A DNA stretch of 64,000 nt from Flavobacterium lacisediminis (GTDB lineage: Bacteria > Bacteroidota > Bacteroidia > Flavobacteriales > Flavobacteriaceae), in the NCBI RefSeq assembly GCF_025909975.1, contig NZ_JAPCIO010000002.1, positions 186,001 through 250,000 on the forward strand. The letters run 5' to 3'. Below are positions 54,010 to 63,211 of this stretch, in pieces. The notes below the pieces were generated by a model. It was not told where the DNA came from. It was given only the letters and a program-made list of their open reading frames with translations, and made no database searches. Numbering within the stretch: position 1 is the first letter of the stretch; every line of letters begins with the position of its first letter. The position numbers and the translations under genes were made by a program.

Positions 54010-55458
54010 TTAGTTCATTATTTCAGAATATCCAACCGCTTCTCCAATTAGTGTTGCAGCGGTACAATCTGTGATTTTAACCATTACGAATTCTCCTACT
54101 TTGTAATTTTCTTTTGGGAAAACCACTACGGTGTTTTGAGAATTTCTTCCGCTCCAATGTGCGTCAGAACGTTTAGATTCTTTTTCAATCAATACTTCTA
54201 CTTCTTGTCCAATGAAACGTTGCGTTCTTTCTAATCCGTGTTTTTGTTGTAAATCTACAATTTCGGTTAATCTACGTTTTTTAACTTCTTCTGGAACGTC
54301 GTCTTCCATTTTTCTAGCAGCTAAAGTTCCAGGACGTTCTGAATACGCAAACATAAATCCGAAATCATATTTTACATATTCCATCAAACTCAAAGTATCT
54401 TGATGATCTTCTTCTGTTTCTGTTGGGAAACCAGCAATCATATCTTGAGACAATGAAATATCTGGAATAATTGAATATATTTTATCAATCAACGCCATGT
54501 ATTCTTCACGCGTGTGTTGACGATTCATTTCTTTTAGAATTCTAGTGCTTCCACTTTGAACCGGTAAGTGAATGTAGTTGCAAATATTATGGTGTTTCGC
54601 AATAACATGCAATACTTCTTCATGCATATCTTGTGGATTCGAAGTTGAGAATCTAAAACGCATTTTTGGAAACAACATCGCACATTTGTCTAACAATTGC
54701 GCAAAATCCATAGCAGTAGCTTTTTGCATTTCAGTGGCTTTGTCGTAGTCTTTTTTCAAACCACCACCATACCAAAGGTAACTGTCAACATTTTGTCCTA
54801 ACAAGGTTACTTCTTTGAAACCTCTATCGTATAAATCTTGAATTTCGTCAATAATACTTTGTGGTTCACGACTACGCTCACGACCACGTGTAAAAGGAAC
54901 AACGCAAAACGTACACATATTATCGCAACCTCTTGTTATCGATACGAAAGCATTTACTCCATTACTATTCAAACGAACAGGTGAAATATCGCCATACGTT
55001 TCTTCTTTCGAAAGAATTACGTTAATGGCATCTCTTCCTTCTTCTACTTCAGCTAATAAATTTGGTAAATCCTTGTAAGAATCTGGTCCAACCACCATGT
55101 CTACAATTTTTTCTTCTTCTAAAAACTGACTTTTCAAACGTTCTGCCATACAACCTAAAACCCCAACTTTCATTGTAGGATTGATTTTCTTTACAGCGTT
55201 GTATTTTTCTAAACGTTTACGAATCGTTTGTTCCGCTTTATCGCGAATAGAACAAGTGTTAACCAAAACTAAATCCGCATCTTCTAAGTTTTGAGTTGTA
55301 TTATATCCGTTTTCATAAAGAATAGACGCCACAATTTCGCTGTCCGAAAAATTCATTTGGCAACCATAACTCTCTATAAAAAGTTTTTTTGTATTTCCTT
55401 CTTTTTGGTCAAGCACTAAACTCTGACCTTGTTTTTTCTCGTCAATTTCCTTTTCCAT
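54010..55458 (-). CDS. miaB: tRNA-2-methylthio-N6-dimethylallyladenosine synthase MiaB
   Basis: 482 residues. MiaB is a radical-SAM enzyme that adds a methylthio group to isopentenyl-A37 of tRNAs reading U-starting codons. The N-terminal UPF0004 cysteines binding the auxiliary cluster are Cys33 (SYGCQMN), Cys69 (NTCSIR) and Cys103 (LGCMAE). The radical-SAM motif is Cys178-Cys182-Cys185 (GCDNMCTFC). A TRAM domain closes the protein ([15 protein letters not shown] onward). About 20 residues precede the usual start. A well-spaced promoter lies just upstream. It is followed by the sigma54 activator after 70 bases. Cytoplasmic. Confidence 0.97.
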   Translation of the reverse strand: MEKEIDEKKQGQSLVLDQKEGNTKKLFIESYGCQMNFSDSEIVASILYENGYNTTQNLEDADLVLVNTCSIRDKAEQTIRKRLEKYNAVKKINPTMKVGVLGCMAERLKSQFLEEEKIVDMVVGPDSYKDLPNLLAEVEEGRDAINVILSKEETYGDISPVRLNSNGVNAFVSITRGCDNMCTFCVVPFTRGRERSREPQSIIDEIQDLYDRGFKEVTLLGQNVDSYLWYGGGLKKDYDKATEMQKATAMDFAQLLDKCAMLFPKMRFRFSTSNPQDMHEEVLHVIAKHHNICNYIHLPVQSGSTRILKEMNRQHTREEYMALIDKIYSIIPDISLSQDMIAGFPTETEEDHQDTLSLMEYVKYDFGFMFAYSERPGTLAARKMEDDVPEEVKKRRLTEIVDLQQKHGLERTQRFIGQEVEVLIEKESKRSDAHWSGRNSQNTVVVFPKENYKVGEFVMVKITDCTAATLIGEAVGYSEIMN

Positions 55459-55484
55459 ATAAAGATTTCCTTTAAATCAGTCTG

Positions 55485-55516
55485 CAAAGATAATACTAAA
55501 TTATAAAATCTGACAA
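55485..55516 (-). promoter_or_regulatory. Promoter of miaB (-33 TTG and -7 TATCTTTG)
   Basis: On the minus strand TTG (55514-55516) is followed after 21 bases by TATCTTTG (55485-55492), a full match to the Bacteroidota promoter TTG-N17-23-TAnnTTTG. The predicted leader to the start at 55458 is about 20 bases. This is the best promoter seen in the window. Confidence 0.75.
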
Positions 55517-55594
55517 GATGGCAGAAAAGGTTTAACATGAAATTTTTAAATTATTTTTTGTTCGAATTCTAAGTAGCCGTTTTTCGTGGTTTTT

Positions 55595-55614
55595 ACACCT
55601 ATATATATAGGAGT
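55595..55614. promoter_or_regulatory. 20-base dyad between miaB and topA, possible operator
   Basis: CCTATATATATAGG (55598-55611) is a perfect 14-base palindrome, and the flanks AC-A and A-GT extend the symmetry to 55595 and 55614. It lies about 70 bases upstream of the topA -7 box and about 80 bases beyond the miaB -33 element. No T run follows, so it is not a terminator. A regulator or a supercoiling-sensitive element could use it. Confidence 0.45.
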
Positions 55615-55684
55615 AATTTGACCGATATTTTGGTTAATTGTAGGTAAAAAAATACTCACGATGTTAAAATTTAAAAAAAACCTA

Positions 55685-55692
55685 TACTTTTG
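55685..55692 (+). promoter_or_regulatory. -7 box of topA
   Basis: TACTTTTG is an exact TAnnTTTG match, 20 bases before the topA ATG, predicting a leader of about 14 bases. Upstream sequence is AT-rich without a clear TTG at the right distance. Confidence 0.62.
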
Positions 55693-55712
55693 CCGAACAA
55701 ACAAAAAGTGAA

Positions 55713-58214
55713 ATGGCAAAGAATTTAGTAATCGTTGAGTCACCAGCTAAGGCAAAAACCATCGAGAAATTTCTAGGAAGTGAGTATCAAGTAGAGTCAA
55801 GTTATGGACATATTGCCGACTTGCCTTCGAGAGAAATTGGTGTAGATGTAGAAAATGGTTTTAAACCGAAATATGAAGTTTCGGCCGATAAAAAAGCATT
55901 AGTGACCAAATTAAAAGGATTAGCTAAAAATGCCGAAATGGTTTGGTTAGCTTCCGATGAGGACCGTGAGGGAGAAGCAATTTCTTGGCACTTATCTGAA
56001 GAATTAAATTTAAAACCAGAAAAAACAAAACGTATCGTTTTTCACGAAATTACGAAAACGGCGATTCAAAAAGCAATCGAAAATCCAAGAGGAATTGATT
56101 ACAACTTAGTAAACGCACAACAAGCGCGTAGAGTTTTAGATAGATTGGTAGGTTACGAATTATCTCCTGTACTTTGGAAAAAAGTTAAAGGAGGATTATC
56201 GGCTGGTCGTGTACAATCGGTTTCTGTTCGTTTGATTGTAGAGCGTGAAAGAGAAATTCAAAACTTCAATCCAGAAGCTTCTTACAGCATTACTGCGGAA
56301 TTTACTAACGAAGCTGGAAAAACATTTAAAGCAAAATTGCCAAAGAACTTCGCTACTAAAAAAGAAGCTGAAGATTTCTTATCTAAAAATATAGGTTCAT
56401 CATACAAAGTAGGAGATTTAGAAACCAAACCAACAAAAAAATCACCAGCAGCACCTTTTACAACTTCAACGTTGCAACAAGAAGCAGCGAGAAAATTGTA
56501 TTTGCCTGTTGGAATTACCATGCAAATTGCACAACGCTTATACGAAGCCGGACTTATAACTTATATGAGAACGGATAGCGTTAACTTATCGCAAGAAGCA
56601 ATGGTAGCGGCTCAAGCCGAAATCACAAGTTACTACGGAAAGGAATTTTCGAAACCAAGAAATTTTAATACCAAATCAAAAGGAGCACAAGAAGCACACG
56701 AGGCAATCCGTCCAACGGATATGTCGCGTCACACAGTTGATATTGATAGAGATCAAGCGCGTCTGTATGATTTAATTTGGAAAAGAACATTAGCTTCTCA
56801 AATGAGCGATGCCGAATTAGAAAGAACCAATGTAAAAATTGAAGCAAGTAATCATTCAGAAACCTTTACAGCAACTGGAGAAGTAATCAAATTTGAAGGT
56901 TTCTTAAAAGTATATTTAGAAGGCAATGACGATGATGATGAAGAACAAGAAGGAATGTTGCCTGCTTTAAAAGTTAATGAAAAGCTTATAAATAATTATA
57001 TCACGGCTACGGAACGTTTCTCTCGTCCGCCAAGTCGTTACACAGAAGCTTCTTTGGTTAAGAAGTTAGAAGAATTAGGAATCGGTCGTCCATCTACTTA
57101 TGCACCAACTATTTCTACAATTATTGCAAGAACCTATGTAGAAAAAGGAAGTTTTGAAGGGCAAGAAAGAAAATACACGCAAATAGTTTTAAAAAATAGC
57201 GAAGTAAAAGCGCAAGTTTTAACTGAAAATGTAGGTTCGGACAAAGGAAAATTAGTTCCAACTGATATCGGAATTATTGTGAATGATTTCTTGGTAAAAA
57301 ATTTCAATACGATTTTAGATTACAATTTTACTGCAAAAGTAGAGCAAGATTTCGACGAAATCGCTGAAGGAAAAGTAGATTGGGCTAAAATGATGAACGA
57401 TTTTTACAAGCACTTTCATCCAAATGTAGTTGATGTTGAGAAAAATGCGGATAGAGAAAGTGGTGAAAGAATCTTAGGAACACATCCAGTTTCAGGAAAA
57501 CAAGTTTCTGTACGTTTAGGGAAATATGGAGCTATGGCTCAGATTGGAGATGCGGATGACGAAAATAAACAATTTGCTAGTTTACGCCAAGATCAAAATA
57601 TTGGAAACATTACTTTGGAAGAAGTATTAAACTTATTTTTACTTCCAAAACAATTAGGTACCTATAAAGGAGAGGAAATTGAAGTGAATAATGGTCGTTT
57701 TGGTCCTTATGTTCGTTTTGGATCTCAATTTATTTCATTACCAAAAGGACTAGATCCAATGGATGTTACAATGGAAACCGCTCAAGGTTTAATTGATGAA
57801 AAAGTTCAGGCTGATGCGCCGATTGGAACTTATGATGGATTGCCAATTCAAAAAGGAGTGGGGCGTTTTGGTCCTTTTATTAAATGGAACGGAATGTTTA
57901 TCAATGTGAATAAGAAGTACAATTTCGATAATTTATCACAAGCTGATTTGAATGAATTAATTGAAGAAAAGCAACAAAAAGACATTGATAAAGTACTTCA
58001 CGATTGGAAAGAAGAAGGAATCAAGGTAGAAAAAGCACGTTGGGGACGTTCTGTGATTACGAAAGGAAAAGTCAAAATAGAATTAAGTAAAGATGTTGAT
58101 GCTTCAAAATTAACCTTGGCACAAGTACAAGAAATGATTGAGAAGAAATCGCCAGCAAAAAAATCGGCAGCTAAAAAAGCGCCTGCAAAGAAAACAACAG
58201 CAAAAAAGAAATAG
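55713..58214 (+). CDS. topA: DNA topoisomerase I
   Basis: 833 residues. Type IA topoisomerase that relaxes negative supercoils. The TOPRIM domain begins at once (LVIVESPAKAKTIEKFLG) and holds ASDEDREGEAISWHL. The catalytic tyrosine is Tyr284 in TYMRTDS, preceded by the RRVLDRLVGYELSP region. Instead of the zinc fingers of E. coli TopA, the C-terminal third has repeated small domains (VSVRLGKYGAMAQIG; RFGPYVRFG; RFGPFIKWNG), then a Lys/Ala/Pro-rich basic tail (KKSPAKKSAAKKAPAKK) that probably binds DNA. It has its own promoter box, and the arginase-like gene follows after 3 bases. Cytoplasmic. Confidence 0.97.
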   Translation: MAKNLVIVESPAKAKTIEKFLGSEYQVESSYGHIADLPSREIGVDVENGFKPKYEVSADKKALVTKLKGLAKNAEMVWLASDEDREGEAISWHLSEELNLKPEKTKRIVFHEITKTAIQKAIENPRGIDYNLVNAQQARRVLDRLVGYELSPVLWKKVKGGLSAGRVQSVSVRLIVEREREIQNFNPEASYSITAEFTNEAGKTFKAKLPKNFATKKEAEDFLSKNIGSSYKVGDLETKPTKKSPAAPFTTSTLQQEAARKLYLPVGITMQIAQRLYEAGLITYMRTDSVNLSQEAMVAAQAEITSYYGKEFSKPRNFNTKSKGAQEAHEAIRPTDMSRHTVDIDRDQARLYDLIWKRTLASQMSDAELERTNVKIEASNHSETFTATGEVIKFEGFLKVYLEGNDDDDEEQEGMLPALKVNEKLINNYITATERFSRPPSRYTEASLVKKLEELGIGRPSTYAPTISTIIARTYVEKGSFEGQERKYTQIVLKNSEVKAQVLTENVGSDKGKLVPTDIGIIVNDFLVKNFNTILDYNFTAKVEQDFDEIAEGKVDWAKMMNDFYKHFHPNVVDVEKNADRESGERILGTHPVSGKQVSVRLGKYGAMAQIGDADDENKQFASLRQDQNIGNITLEEVLNLFLLPKQLGTYKGEEIEVNNGRFGPYVRFGSQFISLPKGLDPMDVTMETAQGLIDEKVQADAPIGTYDGLPIQKGVGRFGPFIKWNGMFINVNKKYNFDNLSQADLNELIEEKQQKDIDKVLHDWKEEGIKVEKARWGRSVITKGKVKIELSKDVDASKLTLAQVQEMIEKKSPAKKSAAKKAPAKKTTAKKK

Positions 58215-58217
58215 TAA

Positions 58218-59366
58218 ATGGTATTCGATTTTCTACAACCGATAGACGAATCTTTTGAAAGCTATCTTCAAACTTTATCCAATCAATCATTGGGTAAAAA
58301 AGTAGTATTTCATACACAAACCGATTTTCCTATTCTAGAAGGTGTTTCTATTGCTGTTTTTACCGTTAATGAACATAGAGGTAATAATAAAGATAATGAA
58401 GATTATTCTTTTGACGCTTTCAGAAAGAAATTCTACGGAATGTTTCCGGGGAATTGGAATACTTCAATTGTAGATTTAGGAACTATTGAGGCAGGAGCAA
58501 GTGTTGAAGATACTTATTTTGTTGTAAAAAGTTTGATGGCGGAGTTAATCAAGAAACAAATTATTCCAGTTGTTATTGGCGGAACTCAGGATTTGACTTA
58601 TCCGATGTATCGTGCCTATGATAATTTAGATCAGATGGTGAATTTAGTTTCAGTAGATAACCAATTTGACTTTTCAAAAGAAAATAAATTAGATAAGGAT
58701 GCTTATTTATCAAAAATAATTGTTGAAGAACCAAATAATTTATTTAATTTTAGTAATTTAGGATACCAAACGTATTTTAATTCACAAGAAGAAATTGATT
58801 TAATTGAGAAATTGTATTTTGAAGCTTATCGTTTAGGTGAGGTTTCGAATAATATATCGGTTGCTGAGCCAGTTTTTAGAAATGCTGATTTAGTGAGTTT
58901 CGATATGAACTCAGTACAATCGTCTTATTCTGGTAATTTTGAAGAATTTAATCCTAATGGATTTACTGGAAAAGAAATATGTGCTTTGGCCCGATATGCA
59001 GGAATTAGTGATAAAGTAACTTCGTTTGGAATTTTTAATTTTAATCCAAATAGTCATGAAGTTGTTTTGTCGGCTCAGATGTTGTGGTATTTTATTGAAG
59101 GATTTTGTTTTCGCTCTAATGAGTATCCTTTTGGTACAAAAGAAAATTATATTAAATATATTGTTCCTACAGAAGATGAAGAATTAATCTTTTATAAGAG
59201 CAATAAAACCGAAAGATGGTGGATAGAAATCCCGTTTTTAACAAATGTTAATAATAAATTAAAAAGAAATACGTTATTACCTTGCACACATGAAGATTAT
59301 TTAGCAGCTTGCGAGCAGGAAATTCCAGAAAGATGGTGGAAAGCCCAAAGAAGGAATATTTTGTAA
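58218..59366 (+). CDS. Arginase/formimidoylglutamase-fold protein with replaced metal ligands
   Basis: 382 residues with the arginase (ureohydrolase) layout but altered metal-binding sites. Where active enzymes have GGGH, this protein has GGTQ (Gln124). Where they have DAHxD, it has DNQFD (Asp147, Gln149, Asp151). Where they have SxDxDxxDP, it has SFDMNSVQS (Asp229, Asn231). By the usual alignment three of six manganese ligands are changed, so normal hydrolase activity is unlikely. The extra N-terminal 100 residues and the C-terminal helical block are intact, and the reading frame is undamaged. The gene lies between topA and gldK, so a structural or regulatory role in the gliding/T9SS region is possible. 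Database names such as formimidoylglutamase may be misleading. Confidence 0.8.
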   Translation: MVFDFLQPIDESFESYLQTLSNQSLGKKVVFHTQTDFPILEGVSIAVFTVNEHRGNNKDNEDYSFDAFRKKFYGMFPGNWNTSIVDLGTIEAGASVEDTYFVVKSLMAELIKKQIIPVVIGGTQDLTYPMYRAYDNLDQMVNLVSVDNQFDFSKENKLDKDAYLSKIIVEEPNNLFNFSNLGYQTYFNSQEEIDLIEKLYFEAYRLGEVSNNISVAEPVFRNADLVSFDMNSVQSSYSGNFEEFNPNGFTGKEICALARYAGISDKVTSFGIFNFNPNSHEVVLSAQMLWYFIEGFCFRSNEYPFGTKENYIKYIVPTEDEELIFYKSNKTERWWIEIPFLTNVNNKLKRNTLLPCTHEDYLAACEQEIPERWWKAQRRNIL

Positions 59367-59454
59367 AAGTCGTTATTTTTCAAAGTGTTAAAGCAATGTT
59401 AACGCAGGTGTAAAGCTAAAATTTAATATTTTTTGCACGTTTTTTAAAAAAATG

Positions 59455-59485
59455 TTGTTTTTTTCAAAATTATTGAATAGGTTTA
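59455..59485 (+). promoter_or_regulatory. Candidate promoter of the gldKLMN operon
   Basis: TTG (59455-59457) is followed after 20 bases by TAGGTTTA (59478-59485), which matches TAnnTTTG at seven of eight positions. The predicted start near 59491 leaves a leader of about 32 bases to gldK. Confidence 0.5.
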
Positions 59486-59522
59486 CGCCCTTAAATAGAA
59501 ATTACATTTAACCCAAGTTTAT

Positions 59523-60905
59523 ATGAAGAAGTTTGTTGCATTTTCAGCAATTTTGTCATTATTTATCAGTTGTGGTAAAGGCGATAAAGGAGAATTAGTA
59601 GGAGTTAAAGGGAGAAAATGGCATCCCGAGAAGCCTTACGGAATGACGTTAATCCCTGGAGGAGCTTTTATTATGGGTAAAGCCGATGATGATTTAGCTA
59701 ACATTCAAGACGCGCCTACTAAGACAGTTACAGTTCGTTCATTTTATATGGATGAAACTGAAATTACTAACAGTGAGTACCGTCAGTTTGTTGAATGGGT
59801 AAAAGATTCGACTATCAGAACTCGTCTAGCTATTCTTGCAGATGAACAAGGTCAAAAGCCTGGTTCTGGTGGAGGAAAAGGTGGAAGCATTGGTGATTTT
59901 GCCTTTGCAGACGTTGATCCTGAGAAAATGACTCCATACGACAAGTACATGTATGAAAATTATTACAGTGTTGGTACTGATGATGATATTTATGCTGGAA
60001 GAAAATTAAATAAAAAAATCAAGCTTATCAAAGAGCCTGGTAAATATCCAGATGAGCATTATGTTGAAGTAATGGATTCTATGTATTTACCTGAGTCTGA
60101 ATCATTCAATGGTTTGAAAACTATTGATGCTTCTAAATTAAAATTCAAATACAATCAAGTAGATTTGAATAAAGCGGTAAAGAAAAAAGGTCGTAAAAAC
60201 TTTTATGAGGATGCGCCACCTATTGAAATTTATCCTGATACAACTGCTTGGATAAAAGATTTTGCTTATTCTTATAATGAGCCAATGCATAATGACTATT
60301 TCTGGCATCAAGCTTATGGAGATTATCCAGTGGTGGGTGTTTCTTGGAATCAAGCAAAAGCATTTTGTGCTTGGAGAACAATGTATAAAAATGCATTTAT
60401 TAAAAAGAAAAAAGGAAGAGATCAAGTAAATTCATTCCGTTTGCCAACAGAAGCTGAATGGGAATATGCTGCAAGAGGTGGAATTGAAGGAGGAACTTAT
60501 CCTTGGGGTGGTCCTTATGCTAAAAATGACAGAGGTTGTTTTATGGCTAACTTCAAACCAAATCGTGGAGATTATGCAGCTGACGGTGCATTATATACAG
60601 TAGAAGCTAGATCTTACGAGCCAAATGATTATAACTTATATAACATGGCGGGTAATGTTTCTGAATGGACAGAGTCTTCTTATTATGCTGAGGCTTATGA
60701 GTTTGTTTCAACAATGAATCCTCATGTAGCTGATAAGAAAAATCAAAGAAAAGTTGTTCGTGGAGGTTCTTGGAAAGATGTTGCTTATTTCTTACAGGTT
60801 TCTACTCGTGATTATGAGTATGCTGATTCTGCAAGAAGTTATATCGGATTCAGAACTGTGCAAGATTACATGGGTACAGCTGCAACAGGAACTAGACCTA
60901 AATAG
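59523..60905 (+). CDS. gldK: Gliding motility/T9SS lipoprotein GldK
   Basis: 460 residues. The lipoprotein signal has its lipobox at Cys17 (FISC, then GKGDKG). The rest is a formylglycine-generating-enzyme (SUMF1)-like domain: GGAFIMGKADDD near 46, FYMDETEITNSEYRQFV, RLPTEAEWEYAARGG, NMAGNVSEWTESS and VVRGGSWKD. GldK (PorK) forms with GldN the periplasmic ring of the type IX secretion system, attached to the outer membrane. It is probably a structural protein, not an enzyme. gldL follows after 53 bases. A candidate promoter lies upstream. Confidence 0.96.
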   Translation: MKKFVAFSAILSLFISCGKGDKGELVGVKGRKWHPEKPYGMTLIPGGAFIMGKADDDLANIQDAPTKTVTVRSFYMDETEITNSEYRQFVEWVKDSTIRTRLAILADEQGQKPGSGGGKGGSIGDFAFADVDPEKMTPYDKYMYENYYSVGTDDDIYAGRKLNKKIKLIKEPGKYPDEHYVEVMDSMYLPESESFNGLKTIDASKLKFKYNQVDLNKAVKKKGRKNFYEDAPPIEIYPDTTAWIKDFAYSYNEPMHNDYFWHQAYGDYPVVGVSWNQAKAFCAWRTMYKNAFIKKKKGRDQVNSFRLPTEAEWEYAARGGIEGGTYPWGGPYAKNDRGCFMANFKPNRGDYAADGALYTVEARSYEPNDYNLYNMAGNVSEWTESSYYAEAYEFVSTMNPHVADKKNQRKVVRGGSWKDVAYFLQVSTRDYEYADSARSYIGFRTVQDYMGTAATGTRPK

Positions 60906-60958
60906 TATTTAACCAATTTTATTATATAATTAACTTAACTAACTAAATTTTATTTATT

Positions 60959-61591
60959 ATGGCAATTTTAAGCAAAAAAGTGATGGGATTCCTTTACGGA
61001 ATGGGGGCAGCAGTAGTAATCGTTGGAGCATTATTCAAATTAATGCACTGGCCAGGTGCAGGACCAATGCTTGTAATCGGTTTATTAACAGAAGCAGCGA
61101 TTTTCGCATTATCTGCTTTTGAACCAGTAGAACATGAATTAGATTGGTCTTTAGTTTACCCTGAATTAGCAGGTGGAGAAGCTAAAGCTAAAGATAAAAA
61201 AGAAAACCCAACTGAAGCTCAAGGATTATTATCTCAAAAATTAGATAATATGTTAAAAGAAGCTAAAATTGATGGTGAATTAATGGCAAGCTTAGGAAAC
61301 AGTATCAAAAACTTTGAAGGTGCGGCTAAATCAATTTCTCCTACAGTTGATGCTATGGCTGGACAAAAGAAATATGCTGAAGAAATGTCTACAGCTGCAG
61401 CTCAAATGGAAGCTTTAAATGGTTTATATAAAGTTCAATTAGAAAGTGCTGATAGAAATGCACAAGCAAACAAAGAGATTGCTGAAAATGCTGCTAAATT
61501 AAAAGAGCAAATGCAATCTATGACTTCAAATATTGCTTCTTTAAATGCAGTATATGGAGGTATGTTATCTGCTATGAGTAACAGAGGATAA
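60959..61591 (+). CDS. gldL: Gliding motility/T9SS motor protein GldL
   Basis: 210 residues. Two membrane segments at about 8-27 and 36-54 are joined by the MHWPGAGPM loop. Charged residues in or near the membrane (Lys27, His30 and Glu45) fit the proton-responsive residues of the GldL-GldM motor; Glu45 would correspond to the conserved TM2 glutamate. The cytoplasmic part carries the family block FEPVEHELDWSLVYPEL and a long coiled coil (about 100-205). GldL and GldM use the proton motive force for secretion and gliding. Inner membrane. Confidence 0.96.
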   Translation: MAILSKKVMGFLYGMGAAVVIVGALFKLMHWPGAGPMLVIGLLTEAAIFALSAFEPVEHELDWSLVYPELAGGEAKAKDKKENPTEAQGLLSQKLDNMLKEAKIDGELMASLGNSIKNFEGAAKSISPTVDAMAGQKKYAEEMSTAAAQMEALNGLYKVQLESADRNAQANKEIAENAAKLKEQMQSMTSNIASLNAVYGGMLSAMSNRG

Positions 61592-61640
61592 TTAGTTTTA
61601 TCATTAAATATTTATTAATTAAAAAACTAATTTAAAGAAA

Positions 61641-63170
61641 ATGGCAGGAGGAAAATTAACCCCTAGACAGAAGATGATTAACCTGATGTACTTGGTTTTC
61701 ATCGCAATGTTGGCATTAAATATGTCAAAAGAAGTATTAACTGCTTTTGGTAATTTCAATGACAAATTTACAGAGTCAAATAAACTAACTGAAGAAGCAA
61801 ATAGTAATTTATTATCTGCTTTGAACACTAAAGCAGCAGATGAGCCTGCTAAGTATGCAGAACCTGCTAATAAAGCTAAAGAAGTAGCTAAGATTTCTAA
61901 AGAATTCGTTGCTTTCTTAGAAACTGTTAAAGGTGAAGTTACTGAAGGAATTGAACCAGATGAGAATGGTAAATTACCTTTCGAATCTATGGACAAATCT
62001 ACTATTGATGAAAAATGGTTCGCTGGTGACGGTTATAGTCCAAGAGGAACTGAAATTGTTTCTAAAATAGATAAATATGTTGCTGATATCAAAAAAGTAT
62101 TAGGAAATGATGTTAAATACATTCCTTTTATCAAAGAAATTGAAAAGAAATTTTCTACAGCTGACATTACTAATAGAGAAAATGTTAAAGTTAAATTTTT
62201 AGATTATAAAACTAAAGGTTTCCCTGCAGTATCTACATTAACATTTTTAACTGCAATGCAGAATGATGTTAAAAACACTGAAGCTGGTGCTTATAACTTA
62301 TTCTTAGGAAATGCATTGAAAACTGCAGCTTCTATGAAAAACTTTCAAGCAATTGTAGTTTTAGAGAAAAATGCTTATTTCCAAGGTGAAACTGTTAAAG
62401 GTAAAGTTGTATTAGGTCGTTATGACGCTAACACACAACCAACATCTTTTAAAGGTCCTGGTAAAATTGAAAATGGTCAAGCTGTTATTTCGATGACTGC
62501 TGGTGGAATTGGAGAACAAAACATCTCTGGAGAATTTGGTTTCTTAGAGGATGGTAAAGAAATTCCTTTAAAATTCGAAGGAACTTACGTTGTTGTTCCT
62601 CGTCCAAACCAAGCAATTATTTCAGCTGATAAAATGAATGTTGTTTATCGTGGAGTTCCTAACCCAATTTCTATTTCAGTACCTGGTATTGCTTCTAATA
62701 AAGTTAATGCTAGTGCTCCTGGAATGTCAAAAGTTGGTGATGGTAAATTCATGTTAAAGCCAGGTTCTGGTAGTGAAGTTAAAATTAGCGTAAATGCTAC
62801 AATGCCTGATGGTAAGACAATGTCAAGTGCTCAGGTGTTTAGAATCAAAGGATTACCTGCTCCAACAGGAAAAGTAGGTGGTTCTGAGAAAAATAAAGGG
62901 CCTAAAAGTAACTTAGAAGTTTGTTCTGTTACTGCTGTTATGGAAGATTTCGATTTCCCTGTTACAGTTAACGTAACTCAATTTAACGTTAAAGTTCCTG
63001 GTCAACCAACAATTGTTGTTTCTGGTAATAGAATGGATTCTAGAGCTAGATCTGCAATTGCAAAAGCACAAAAAGGTGATGTTGTAGTTATTTCTGAAAT
63101 CAAAGCTAGTTTCTCTGGAATTGATCAGATGGCTAAGAAAGTATCTATTTGTACTTACGAAATACAATAA
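61641..63170 (+). CDS. gldM: Gliding motility/T9SS motor protein GldM
   Basis: 509 residues. One N-terminal membrane segment at about 11-29 (MINLMYLVFIAMLALNMSKEV) is followed by a long periplasmic region of helical and then beta-rich domains: an early helical part at about 40-200 and repeated beta-sandwich domains at about 220-510 (VVPRPNQAIISADKMNVVYRGVPNPI quoted in part). GldM dimers rise from the GldL pentamer and reach the GldKN ring, transmitting torque. It follows gldL after 49 bases and precedes gldN by 41 bases. Cysteines near the end (SICTYEIQ, EVCSVTAV) could form a disulfide. Confidence 0.96.
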   Translation: MAGGKLTPRQKMINLMYLVFIAMLALNMSKEVLTAFGNFNDKFTESNKLTEEANSNLLSALNTKAADEPAKYAEPANKAKEVAKISKEFVAFLETVKGEVTEGIEPDENGKLPFESMDKSTIDEKWFAGDGYSPRGTEIVSKIDKYVADIKKVLGNDVKYIPFIKEIEKKFSTADITNRENVKVKFLDYKTKGFPAVSTLTFLTAMQNDVKNTEAGAYNLFLGNALKTAASMKNFQAIVVLEKNAYFQGETVKGKVVLGRYDANTQPTSFKGPGKIENGQAVISMTAGGIGEQNISGEFGFLEDGKEIPLKFEGTYVVVPRPNQAIISADKMNVVYRGVPNPISISVPGIASNKVNASAPGMSKVGDGKFMLKPGSGSEVKISVNATMPDGKTMSSAQVFRIKGLPAPTGKVGGSEKNKGPKSNLEVCSVTAVMEDFDFPVTVNVTQFNVKVPGQPTIVVSGNRMDSRARSAIAKAQKGDVVVISEIKASFSGIDQMAKKVSICTYEIQ

Positions 63171-63211
63171 TTTAAATTAATTTGAGTTTATATTTTTAAA
63201 CCAAATAAAAA

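Noticed and set aside
55546..55743. Minus-strand open frame of 65 codons across the topA start
   Set aside because: It covers the topA promoter and start, has unusual composition for this genome and no recognisable motif; taken as chance.
61619..61996. Minus-strand open frame of 125 codons over the gldM start
   Set aside because: It is antisense to gldM, which is strongly supported by synteny and motifs.
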